64,000 nt of DNA, taken from Lactuca virosa. Lineage: Eukaryota > Streptophyta > Magnoliopsida > Asterales > Asteraceae. The translations under genes were made by a program, and so were the position numbers. Shown here one piece after another: positions 1 through 10,152 of this stretch. Within the stretch, counting starts at the first letter, position 1; the number at the start of each line of letters is the position of its first letter. The DNA is taken from the NCBI GenBank assembly GCA_928212115.1, contig CAKMRJ010005745.1, positions 214,675,549 through 214,739,548 of the forward strand. The letters run 5' to 3'. The notes under the pieces were generated by a model, which saw nothing but the letters and a program-made list of their open reading frames with translations, ran no database searches and had not been told where the DNA came from.

Positions 1-1035
1 ACACACACACACACTTTGTTTTTCTCAACGAAGTTCTTTAGAACTCAAATTTCTTTCATCTATCAAAGAGATAATGCATCTTCTTGTTCTAGCAAAAGTA
101 AAACTGTCATGGTTATCAAAGTGTTATCGATTTACTACTACACCAATTCTAGCCACCTTGATATGGCCCTTCTTCTTGAAAGTTATGTTGAATTTGAGAC
201 CAATCCAAGACATTGTCGGGACCATGGTTCATGATTCAAGACTTTTCATCTTTCAGTTGAGCAGAATCATCACTTTACAAGATGATAATGAAGGAGAAAG
301 AAGATGGGGTCGATTTCGCCGACTGGTTTATGACAGGTTGGTTGATGCTGGGAGGTCCATGGCTTTTGTAAACGATGAACATAGCTTGCATACTCTTTCA
401 ATGGTGGCTCTCTGAAATAGGATCTGAAGGGTGCTTCACATCTACTATTACATGTAATAACCACTGTTTGTATTGAACAAATATTGAATGCAAATGATTT
501 ATTAGCTTTTTGGAGACATTAATATTGGATGATGTGGCAAACAATCTAGTGTAGAATAGTCGTCGTTTCTCTATGAATTGAGATGTTTATTTCAGTTCTC
601 TAAACTCATTATAATTCTTTACATCGAAGAAAATCATGAACTTATTGTAATTTTGTTACTAAATTCATAAACTTTACTTAAAAATACTTCAATATCTTAT
701 TGTTAAATAACGACATATTTGAGTGATTTTATCTAATATAATATACTCTTGCTGATTATGTATTGTGATACTTATTAATATATAATTAACTAATACCTAA
801 TAAAAGCGCCAAAATGGATGAACAGTAATATTTTCTTCAATGTTATGGTGAAGTAATAATTAATTATAAAATATGATTTTTGTTCACAATACAAAATGAC
901 AAACTAGATGTGGACCTATACATGACAAAAACCTCAGTGGACTCTCTTACACAAGGTTTATCAGTACTATCGATGATAATGATGTTCCAAAACCATCCAC
1001 GTGATCAATGTAATTCAGTTTATGTAAGTCAGTTA
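1..1035. other. Unassigned AT-rich sequence
   Basis: Starts inside a CA microsatellite (1-14). Short open frames exist on both strands (74-415 plus, 270-464 minus) but neither matches a family I recognise. They lack a convincing splice or start context, so I do not call a gene. The rest shows no clear structure. Confidence 0.4.
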
Positions 1036-1130
1036 AGGGTTGTTTGATATGTCTCTTACTTGGTAGGGTTGTGTCAGTCAAACCTTGACTCAGTCAGAAT
1101 TGACTCGGTCAGCAATTATCAAACATCCCT
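1036..1130. mobile_element. Tourist-like MITE (PIF/Harbinger-type), 95 bp
   Basis: The ends are inverted repeats, AGGGTTGTTTGATA on the left and TATCAAACATCCCT on the right. They are flanked by an exact TTA on both sides (1033-1035 and 1131-1133). A 3-bp TTA duplication is the hallmark of PIF/Harbinger insertions. The interior has short CAGTCA/TGACTC direct and inverted words and no coding capacity. Confidence 0.75.
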
Positions 1131-1365
1131 TTATTTTTCAATACTAAAGTGAACACGTAACTAATTTCATATTTGAAGATGACTTTTTGAGTCTCCTCTA
1201 ATGATGTAAATTGGAACACTCGATTAAATAAATTGTATAAAAGATGACATTTTATTGTGTGCAATAATTAGAACTCAAAACACACACACACACAAACACA
1301 TTGTAGTAAAATTTATGATATGATGACAAAAAAACATGAAACGAGAAGTAAAAAATTGAATGATT

Positions 1366-3110
1366 TCAACGCCTGTCACCGGCAACGGAATCGGAATTGA
1401 AAAGGTATTTGACACGCGATAGAACGGAATCATGGGCAGGATCATACGGGTGGTCTTTTGAAGGAATCTCCAAAATCGCTGGAATTGGGTTGTTGTAGCT
1501 ATCCACTACAAACCGTATCATATTTGCAACCTGTGCAACAATATAAATAACAATGTACTTTCATTTATTTGTTTATTATAGCATCATAGTTTCATTTATT
1601 CCTAATATAGAAAAAGTAAAATGTCCTTTATAAGAAAAACATCGAAAGCAAAGCACAATGTTGTAATACACAAATAAATGAAACTTTGTTGCTTTTTTTT
1701 TGGGTTAATATCATAAAAGACTTTATATATTGAGTTTTTTTGTTCCGTATTAAACCTCAATTTTATTTTATTTTTCCTGAAAAAGACCTTGTGGTTTTTC
1801 ATTTTTTCGGAAAAATCCCTCAATTTTTTATTTTTTTTTCAGAAAAAATCCTCAACCTTTTAATTTTTTCCAAAAAAAACCCTCAATATTTTATATTTTT
1901 TCCAAAAAAAACCCCCAAATTTTACAAGTTTTTTCAAAGGGTTAATCTCATAAAAGACCTTACATTTTGTGTTTTTTCCAGATCAAACCTCAAATTTATT
2001 TTTTGCCTGAAAAAGACCTGTACTTTTTCATTTTTTCCGATCTGGCCCTTTTAGTCATTTTTTTTCCAAAAAAAATTGTAAAATGTGAGGGTTTTTTTGA
2101 GAAAAACTAAAAAAGTTGAGAGTTTATTTGGAAGCATTTAGAAGGTTGAAGGTTTTTTTCGGAAAAAAAATACAAAGTTGAGGGCTTTTTCGGAAAAAAT
2201 GAAAAAATACAAGGTCTTTTTTACGCAAAAATTTATTTGAGGTTTAATCCGAAAAAAACACAAAATATAAGGTTTTTTATGAGATTAACCTTTTTGGAAG
2301 ATAACTACTAAAAGGGCCAAATCGTAAAAAATGGAAAAATGCAAGGTCTTTTTCAGGAAAAAAAATAAAGTTGAGGTTTAATGCGGAAAAACACAAAATA
2401 TAAGGTCTTTTATGATATTAACCTTTTTTTCCATTTAGCCATTCTTTAAGAAAGTTGGAGAAAGGAAGCTTTCAACATTAAGTCCTAACTCTTTACAAAT
2501 TTGCCCTCATTAACTATTTCCTTCAATTTTATCAAAAGTTTATAAACTATCATTATCTCAAATATCTTTAAGAATCATTATGATTACTTACATATTGACT
2601 GATCAAGACAATTGCTACATCATCTCTTGTGGTGAATTCCTTAAAAGCATCTTCAATTTGTTTGACAGTTGTCTCTGAAACAAAATAAAACAACATTTAT
2701 GCATATTATGACTTATGTCAACACTGCATAAAAAAATGGCATCTAGAAACTTGATGAAAAATTCTAAGGAACAAATAATATACTTGAATCCACAATCATG
2801 TAATTTGTCTTCCTCCTTATGTCAACATTGCCCTACTCCAGCAAGTAAAAATCCAGTTATGGTGTCCTACATCAGATATATAAACTATTATTACAAGAAT
2901 ATAGAAAAGTATCAAGCTTTAAATGAATAAGAATAAGATATCACTTGAGTGACAGTTTTAGTAAAATGATTAGAGAAGTAGTAAGTAAAATACAGATTTT
3001 ACAGAAGCAAAAATGAATACACACATCAATTAGAAAACAGTTATTACCTCATCAGCAATCATAGCAATAAGTGCTGAGTTGTTAGTAGGGATTTGAGCTC
3101 GGTTTGCCAT
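1366..3110 (-). CDS. VHA-F: V-type proton ATPase subunit F (one-base frameshift in exon 2)
   Basis: Encodes the small F subunit of the central rotor stalk of the V1 sector of the vacuolar proton pump, on the cytosolic face of vacuole and trans-Golgi membranes. Four coding exons: 3048-3110, 2784-2866, 2592-2674 and 1366-1530, all with GT-AG borders. They give about 130 residues, the usual family length. The start is MANRAQIPTNNSALIAMIAD. Exon 3 carries KQIEDAFKEF, and exon 4 carries the family signature IPSKDHPYDPAHDSVLSRV. Exon 2 is 83 nt where the reading phase needs 82. The extra base lies in the CCC run at 2831-2833, after LLAGVG, and puts a stop in frame. A 5'-UTR intron is likely: acceptor just upstream of the ATG near 3131, donor near 3832. 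Intron 3 hosts a fold-back element. The identification is firm; whether the frameshift is real is not. Confidence 0.93.
1702..2423. mobile_element. Nested fold-back (long-TIR) element in VHA-F intron 3
   Basis: The outer ends are inverted copies (GGTTAATATCATAAAAGAC on the left, its complement ending at 2423), with arms of more than 100 bp. A second inverted pair with a one-base variant of the same end (GGTTAATCTCATAAAAGACC) bounds 1939-2290 inside it. This suggests a related element inserted in itself. Both flanks are poly-T (7-9 bases), which could be a T-rich target duplication but cannot be proven. No coding capacity. MULE-like long-TIR or generic fold-back origin is inferred. Confidence 0.7.
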
Positions 3111-3791
3111 TTCAGAAACAAGATAAAACTGCAGAAAAAAATGTATGTTAACTCAGTAGCTGATAAACCAATAGTTGGTAATTTACAATCTTTCTTTTAT
3201 CATACAATCTTTATTCTTTAGGTATAATGTATTTATTAATCCAACAATATTGACATTATGCATAACTTGAATTCAAATATAAATTGGACAAGATATCATG
3301 TCTTTCTTAAACAAATAGTTCAATATGCTACCCCACTATCATTGACTATCAAAGAAATTAGGGCCAAATCTAACAGTAGAATGTTTATGACAATTAAGGC
3401 CTCATTTGAAAGCCAGCAACAGTAATACTTAGGGTCATAATGATTAGATATAATCAACGATCATGTCATGATCTGATTTTGATTCTGCAATTCAGAATAA
3501 TCACTTTGAAACCTCACATTCAAAGACGAATTCTACACTAAAAGATCAGTGTAATCCGATGCTTATAGATATAAAATCTAGGAAACACGGATCAGCATTC
3601 AAATTTTAGGGTTCCTATGTTGAACTTGATCCCGTAGCCTAAATCTGAAGTATGCAAGCAAAATAAGCATGTTTTAGGTCGAAATGAAACGAAATCCAGA
3701 TTGAACTCAATTGATAGCACTGTTGGTATATGCATACAGATTCAGATAACTCATTGGATCATACATGGATACAGAGGTCTTATTCGAAGCA

Positions 3792-3831
<40 letters not shown>

Positions 3832-3950
3832 CCTATTGGCGATCGAGAAACAGAGAAGCAGGACACGATGATTTCGAACGATCGTAGCGATGAGATTCTA
3901 TCTGGAACTTATATCGTGAGATATGAGAAAGATTATATTGATTGTAAATT
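3111..3950 (-). promoter_or_regulatory. 5' UTR, UTR intron and proximal promoter of VHA-F
   Basis: Read on the minus strand, TTTCTGCAG just upstream of the ATG is a good splice acceptor. Near 3832, CAATAG followed by GTATCATC is a good donor, so a leader exon probably lies around 3833-3950. A CT/GA microsatellite (3797-3826 on the plus strand as GA) sits just inside that intron. The transcription start cannot be placed exactly. Confidence 0.5.
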
Positions 3951-4156
3951 CCTTTAATTTTTCGTCGACCGAAGCTCATTACGATATATTGATAAACTTA
4001 AAAAGTTAATTATATAAAGGGGAATTCATAATCTTCTAAAATCTAAACGAACTTTTCCAACAATTTTTTTTCAATTTTCGAAAAAATATTATTTTCCAAG
4101 GATTCATTTCAATTGTTCTTTAAATTTTAATTTTTTTTTTAAAGAAAAATCTAATG

Positions 4157-4596
4157 AAAATTCATTATGTTTAGGTCTTATAATCGATTTACTCTTTTAT
4201 CTTTTTTTAATTAGTTAATTTACAAAAACCGATAATTGTATCCATTTTAACCATTTTACCCGGTAAACAGTGATCAATAAAATATAAAGACTTTTTTGTA
4301 AAATAAATCCAAAAATATAAGGATTTTTTTATTTGTCAGAAAAAATACCATAAGATAATACAATATATTAGACAAAAACAAGATAATAAGATAATATTAA
4401 AAATAATTAAAAATAATATATTAAAAAAAATCCTTATATTTATGCTTTATTTGTAAAAAAATCAGTATATTGTGTTTGTGATCGGTTTATGAGTTAAAAG
4501 AGTTAAAATGAATACAATTGTCGGTTTTTAAACCTTACTTGACTAAAAAAAAATAAAAGCTAAATCGATTAGAGGGCCTAAACATAAGGATTTTTT
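4157..4596. mobile_element. Fold-back element with about 180-bp arms
   Basis: The left arm (TTATGTTTAGG..., then AACCGATAATTGTAT, then ATATAAGGATTTTTTT) recurs as its reverse complement on the right (AAAAAAATCCTTATAT, then ATACAATTGTCGGTTTTT, then CCTAAACATAA). The arms are roughly 80 percent alike by eye, around an AT-rich centre near 4380. No open frame. Class not assignable. It lies between the divergent VHA-F and small membrane-protein genes, so it may be part of their shared upstream region. Confidence 0.65.
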
Positions 4597-4599
4597 AGT

Positions 4600-4968
4600 A
4601 TATTTTCCTATTTTTTTTTCTACAATTTTTTTCAAAGAATTCTCATTGTTTTTCAATTTAATATCCAACTGTTAAACCCCATATAGCTATATATAGATAT
4701 ATATATATATATATATATATATAGCTATATATATCATATATGAGGAGAGAGAGAGGAGAGCTAGGTTCATTTGTTTAAACTAATTATTGTGTTATTGTAT
4801 GCATAAATGTGAGTCAATCAAATTAAATAAAAAATTAAATAATTAAATAAATAAATAAGGGTAATATAGTAATTTGTTTAGTAAACTACCAAAAATAATC
4901 CCTATAATTATGGTATTTGACTTTTAACCTAATTTCTCTAGTTTATAAAACCTACAAGTATTACGACA
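4600..4968. repeat. TA microsatellite and short spacer
   Basis: A TA run with flanking AGCTATATAT words (4685-4741) makes a palindromic AT tract. It is followed by a short GA run and AT-rich DNA leading to the gene at 4969. No gene seen. Confidence 0.6.
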
Positions 4969-5218
4969 ATGGAGATACCGTCGATGGCGGAGGACACAGG
5001 ACTATTTCGGATTGGGGAAGAAGCTGAAGAAGGCAGAGGAAGAAGCGTTGGAGATTGCGAAGGAAGTAATTGAGTCAGCTGAGAAAAGAGTCGAAGCGGA
5101 GAGAGAGAAGAGAGAGATCGAGGCTACGTCGATCGTTAATGGAATATTAGGGATTGCGATCGTTACTGCGGTTTTACTTCCTTTGTCACTAACAGCGTAT
5201 CGTCAAACCCAGACCTGA
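4969..5218 (+). CDS. Small tail-anchored-like membrane protein (one-base frameshift)
   Basis: I do not recognise the family. ATG at 4969 (or in frame at 4984) opens a frame with an acidic MAEDTGLFRIG start. After the GGGG run at 5014-5017 the coding-like frame shifts by one base to KKLKKAEEEALEIAKEVIES, so one G appears extra. The downstream frame has a strongly charged Lys/Glu/Ala helix, likely a coiled coil. About 20 hydrophobic residues follow (GILGIAIVTAVLLPLSLTAY), then a short polar tail RQTQT and stop at 5216-5218. This is an N-cytosolic, C-terminal anchor layout of about 80 residues. A possible 3'-UTR intron donor follows at about 5230. Function unknown. Confidence 0.6.
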
Positions 5219-5408
5219 AACAATAAAGGTTAGTTTTCTTCCTATTAACGTGAAATTACTCATTGATTCGAGTTTAAATCGATTTTTAGTTATTTATGTA
5301 TGTGCAATTGTTACTGTTCATCTGATTGTGTTCAAAATTTTAAAGCTATTTTACATCAATTTATGGGATAGCGATTTTTAGACACACACCCCAATACACT
5401 CACACACA

Positions 5409-5416
5409 TATATAAA
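5409..5416 (+). promoter_or_regulatory. TATA box of the arginase-derived locus
   Basis: TATATAAA is followed at plant-like spacing by a C/T-rich leader (TCTCAGTTTCTCTCTAG near 5495-5512) and a probable leader intron donor GTAACG near 5532. The matching acceptor TCTCTTGTAG is at about 6154, just before the coding fragment. This looks like an authentic promoter carried with the fragment. Confidence 0.45.
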
Positions 5417-6180
5417 CACCATCTTCATATCAGATAATCAATCATCAATTTTCTTTTTCCAAAATTTCACCTGTATACCCGCCCGCTGTTCTGAATCTCA
5501 GTTTCTCTCTAGATAACGCTTTAATCTATTGGTAACGTCTTTATCCTTTCAGTTTTTCCCATAGTTTTCGTTAGATTTACGTATGCTCTGTTTTTTTTCG
5601 TATGTGTTGATCTATTTCCTTGTTTTGGTGGAATTAATTTAACTTTCACGAGTTGAAATTCTTTGAGATGAAACAGAACTGTACCTTTGAAACCGATTCA
5701 TATGTATATCAGTAACATCGAATTTTTTTCGTGACGAGATATACGTAATAGGTCCATGTTTGAATTGCGTGTAATTGTTTTTGTAGTGTATATGATCCAG
5801 TTAAACTCTTTATCCGTTTTGAAAGTTTAAGGGAAATTTTGTCCATAATTTTGATGTGGTGATTCTTAATCAGTAAATAGTTGAGATTAAAACATTAGGT
5901 AATCTAAAATACTATTGATTACTTGTTCAATCGGTGTATTTGCTCAACATCTGAATGGAACATTTTGGGGGAAAATATTTGTTTGCCAAAACGACCTGAC
6001 CAGTTCAACCGTATGTTAGATAGTAATAGCAAAACTGCAAATTCACCCTTTTTCTTACCAAAATTGCTTGAAAATTGAGATACAATGGCTAACTAAATGA
6101 GATAGCATAGTTCCCACCTTAAAAACATTTTACTTAACTTGTTCTCTCTTGTAGCTGCAACAGATATCTATCCAACAAAC

Positions 6181-6450
6181 ATGATGAAGATTGGGAGAAG
6201 AGGAATTCATTATCTACACACATTAAACAGTGTTCCTAAGGATGTGATAGAGAAGGGTTAGAACCGAGTCATGGAGGCATCTCTTACACTCATTCGTGAG
6301 AGGGCAAAATTTAAGGTATGTCCATATTTCATTATGCATTTATAACTTAAGTTTTGACAATAAGTAATTTTATTTTTTATATATATTTTTTCAAGGGAGA
6401 GCTAGTTCGTGCATTAGGTGGTGCATTATGTAGTGATATATTGAAAGGGT
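6181..6450 (+). pseudogene. Arginase (ARGAH-type) 5' fragment, interrupted
   Basis: ATG at 6181 starts MMKIGRRGIHYLHTL, then EKG, stop, NRVMEASLTLIRERAKFK. This is the N-terminal mitochondrial-targeting and entry region of plant arginase, the urea- and ornithine-forming enzyme of arginine breakdown. The stop TAG at 6259-6261 replaces the CAG (Gln) expected in the EKGQNR motif. An intron follows (donor about 6316, acceptor ending about 6396). The next exon gives GELVRALGGA, after which the arginase match ends abruptly. None of the manganese-binding catalytic region is present. An upstream promoter and leader intron suggest a truncated genomic duplicate and not a retrocopy. Confidence 0.8.
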
Positions 6451-8098
6451 TTGTAGAAATCTTAAAGAACACAAAAATAATTCTACGAGAATATTGCACA
6501 CGAGGTGTCTGTAGAAATGTCTGAAAGAGAACTTGATGTTCAAATTCTTGAAGAACACAAAAATAATTTATAAGTTCGTTATTTTGTGTTACTTGATTTT
6601 ATCTTGTTGTATGAGTTCTCTTAGAATTACTAAAATTTGTTTTATTTTTGTCGTATAAAAGCATTCTCACATAGTTTTATTCTTACATAATTCATTTTCA
6701 TGACAGTTATTCTCATAGAATGAAGGAAGTACATGATGATCAATGACTCGAAGGTTGGATGAATGCGTTTGGGATAGACATGAACAATCCTCAATGGTCA
6801 CCGATCATCCATAAAAATGCACTACTCATTGTCATATTCTGTTAGATTAATATATAATAGAATGATAAGAGTATATGTAATAGTATATTCCAATAGAATA
6901 ATCTACATATTATATTTGTTTGTTATTAGGGAGTGTTTCATTATTATAGAATAAAATATAAACTTTTTTATTTTTTCAAGGATGTGATAGAAAAAATTTA
7001 ACTTGTATCTAAAAATTTGTTTATTCTGCGAGAAGTAAGTCTCTTTATTAGTTTATGACTTGAATTTTCATATAATATCATTATAAAAAGAATGTCATTC
7101 TGACAGAATAAAATCGGGTTTAATTATAAAAATTACGTTATAATTAAAATTAAAGTAATTAAAAAAATTATAATTTTAAAATCAAGAGAGTTAATTATCC
7201 CAAAAATATGGGAATTTTCCTTTTTTAAAATTATCTCATTTGTCTAAATACCCTTAGAATGAAATTAGATGGTATTTTTCAATTATTATCTTAATTTAAT
7301 AATATGTATAATCACTTTCTTAAAATAAGTAAAATGATTGGCCCACATTTATGCATACAATAACACAATAATTACTTTGAATAGAATAACCTAAGCCTAT
7401 ATATATAATAGATATATATATATTATATAATATATTATATATATATATTTCTTATTTATTGTACTATCTTAAAAAATAATAAACTGCATCATCTTAATGT
7501 TTGACACTATTTATCCACATAGAAAGAAATTTAAGATCCAAGACTTTTAACACTTAATTGAAAATTTGTTCAACAACATCTAAACAACTTAACAAAATTT
7601 GTATTATTATACCTTAATATAATTTTAATGATTATGCCTTTTTTGGACACCCCTATCGTTCTTCTAATTTTCTCTATAATATATCTTTCATGCGAAGATA
7701 TGATGAACAACCTAGAAATTACAATTATCTATTGTGCTTGCTTTGTCCTTCTCAAACTTTATCCTCATTTTCTCACTTTTTTCTTTTTAAATTATATTGC
7801 ATCAGCACAAAGGATACCTATGCTGGCATATGTTCACATAGTTTAAACCAATTTATCTATAAATAAATTGATTTCAACTTATATTTTTATAGTTGATGGA
7901 TCAAAGTTCACAATATATTTAAATATATACAACGTACTAATCATATTAGTAGAAAAAAAAATTGATTATTACCATGACAATATAACTTTGTATAATAATA
8001 TTAGCCTTGCTAAATTTGTTTTTATCCATGATTAAAGATAGTCATTCTAATGGTTCCCTTTAAAAAAAAAAAACAAATAATTATTCTGATGGTTTCCG
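6450..8098. other. AT-rich intergenic sequence with AT palindromes
   Basis: Contains a short direct duplication of GAACACAAAAATAAT (6466 and 6554). A long TA-palindromic tract lies at about 7395-7450. GAATAAA/TTCTCA words scattered at 6660-7100 look like remnants of a decayed element. No gene recognised. Confidence 0.4.
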
Positions 8099-8101
8099 TT
8101 A

Positions 8102-9640
8102 GAGCACTAGGTGTGGGCAACTAGATGTAACACCATTTTGGTGCCACATCACATGTCACATCATTAATGGTGTTATAACACCAAGTGGGGAAATGGTCAC
8201 CATGTTGTATTTTGTTATGACACCAACTTTTTTTTCCATTTTATAATTTATTTTTTATTTTTTTTCGAATTTTTTATTTTTTTAATTTAGACAAATATTT
8301 TTTAAATATAACATAATAAATAAAACATAATGTTTAAAAATTATAAATAACATATAATAATTTTTAAAGATTAAAATTAACATAGAGATTAAATTACACA
8401 TAACATCTAAATTCAAAAAAAAAAAATAACATCCAATTCAAAAAAAAAAAAAATACAACGCTATTCGTTATCGTTATTGTTACCATAGAAGATATAATCC
8501 GTCAAGTCCTCTCGAAGTTGTCTGTGTTTATTTGCGTCCTGAATGTCAACAACGCGATGCAAATAATCTGTTGTTCCTGGTTGAAATTGAATGTGCCTGG
8601 GCTCCGTTGGGATATAGTGTGCAATATTTCGCCCTTTATCTTCTACTACCATGTTATGCATTATGATACATGCATACATGATATATCGTAGAGTTTCTAA
8701 ATCCAATGGTCGTGCTGCATGTTCGACTATATGTCACTTCGCCTTCAACACTCCAAAAGCACGTTCCACATCCTTACGTGCTCCTTCTTGTCTTCTCTTA
8801 AAAAATTTGTCTCGTTCTTCAACCGGGTGGCGGAACGCCTTCACGAATGTAGAATACTGAGGATATATTCCATCTGTAAGGTAATATCCATATTTGTATT
8901 CGTTTCCATTCACTGTGAAAGGAGCATCCAGGGCCTTTCCATTCAAAAGATCGTCGAATATTGGCGACTGATCAAGAACGTTGACGTCGTTGTTGGAACC
9001 CGCAACCCCAAAAAATGCATGCCAAATCCATAAATCTTGAGAAGCAACAACCTCTAAAACCAACGAAGGTGATCCGTGATGACCACTTGCGTATTGCCCT
9101 TTCCATGCTACCGGACAATTTTTCCATTTCCAGTGTGTGCCATCAATGCTTCCGATCATTCCGGGAAACTCATGGCGTTCTTCATGCGCTGCATACAATT
9201 CTTGCAAATCATGCAACGAAGGTTTCCGCAAATACACGTCTCCAAATGTTTCAACAACACCCCTTGACAATGTATACAAACTCTCCCTTGCGGTTCTTTC
9301 GGACATTCTCATATAGTCGTCCATGGTGTCGGGTGATTCCCCCATTGATGGCCGCAGCACATTTCTGCAAAGTTGCAAAGTTGGTGGTGGGAGGTGACTT
9401 TAACATCACTAGAAAGAGAAAGAGTTATATATACATATATAGTTCAAGAAGAATACAACCCTATCATGATATCGTCAAAAAACAATCTAAACATATCAAA
9501 AAACAGATACCACCACTTCATTTATCCAAACCATGTATCATTGCAAAATATAGTAGATTGTTTCTCGATTTCCTCCGCCCGTGATTTTTTCCCGATTTAG
9601 GTTTCCACATAAAAACTTGTGCCTCTTTTATTTACTGACT
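8102..9640 (-). mobile_element. PIF/Harbinger transposon, partial
   Basis: A TTA at 8099-8101 abuts GAGCACTAGGTGTGGGCAAC, a plausible terminal repeat. The interior carries a Harbinger transposase on the minus strand. No matching inverted end was found beyond the transposase start (9380-9750), so the 5' side appears deleted or replaced. The right boundary given is approximate. Confidence 0.55.
8461..9378 (-). pseudogene. PIF/Harbinger transposase (DDE_4/ALP1-like), nonsense-mutated
   Basis: Two frame-matched segments (9378 to 8737 and 8706 to 8461) are separated by one in-frame TGA at 8734-8736. The TGA most simply reads as a mutated TGG in the AFGVLKAK(W)H context. The catalytic triad positions are visible: D in GSIDGTHWKWKNCP, D in AGSNNDVNVLDQSP, and E in KDVERAFGVL. 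A conserved MYACIIMHNMVVED follows the break. The N-terminal helix-turn-helix part usual for the family is missing, since the frame starts at MQLCRNVLRPSMGES. The Myb-like partner ORF of autonomous elements is not seen. Probably an inactive copy. Confidence 0.88.
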
Positions 9641-10152
9641 TTAATATACTTGGTGTTCGATTAAGCTTGATATATTAATTCCATTATAAGTCGAACTAAT
9701 ATTATTCTAAATTGATTCAGATTCTTGGGACGTGTTACACACACTCACTACAGTCTTTATAATATGAATAAAAATTGCAGACATTCATGTCTTTTACACA
9801 GATAAAAGATCCAGAGACACACACACACTGTGTCACTGTCCCACCTTTCACTTTTTAGGGAGGGGTAAAAAATGGCAATTTTTGTCGCATTATTATCAGT
9901 GTGAGTCTCATTCCAATATATGTCAAATACAGTAAAAAAAACTTTATACTTGTTGTCATGTTCTGTCATGTCAAGAGTCATGTTCTACAGCTTAAGCCAA
10001 CAAATGGGGTTCCTTTCTTGGCCTCAAAAGAAAAATACAAAGTCATGAACACAGGCCCATATAAGAAAAGGTCAATTTTAAAATGTCAAAACAACTTTAT
10101 TTTCTTCACAATCTCATAAAAGAACAATATAGCGAAATTAAAGAAAAGATTA
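9641..10152. other. Spacer and PEX19 3' flank
   Basis: AT-rich sequence between the Harbinger relic and the PEX19 stop. It probably holds the PEX19 3' UTR. No other gene seen. Confidence 0.4.

Noticed and set aside
1602..2054. Phe/Lys-rich frames on both strands
   Set aside because: Translations of the T/A-rich fold-back element in the VHA-F intron.
5012..5218. Independent 68-residue gene starting at 5012
   Set aside because: The codon there is TTG, not ATG. The frame is better explained as the continuation of the ATG at 4969 after an extra G.
7395..7450. Possible replication origin or matrix-attachment site
   Set aside because: Only a TA palindromic run. Nothing beyond composition supports a function.
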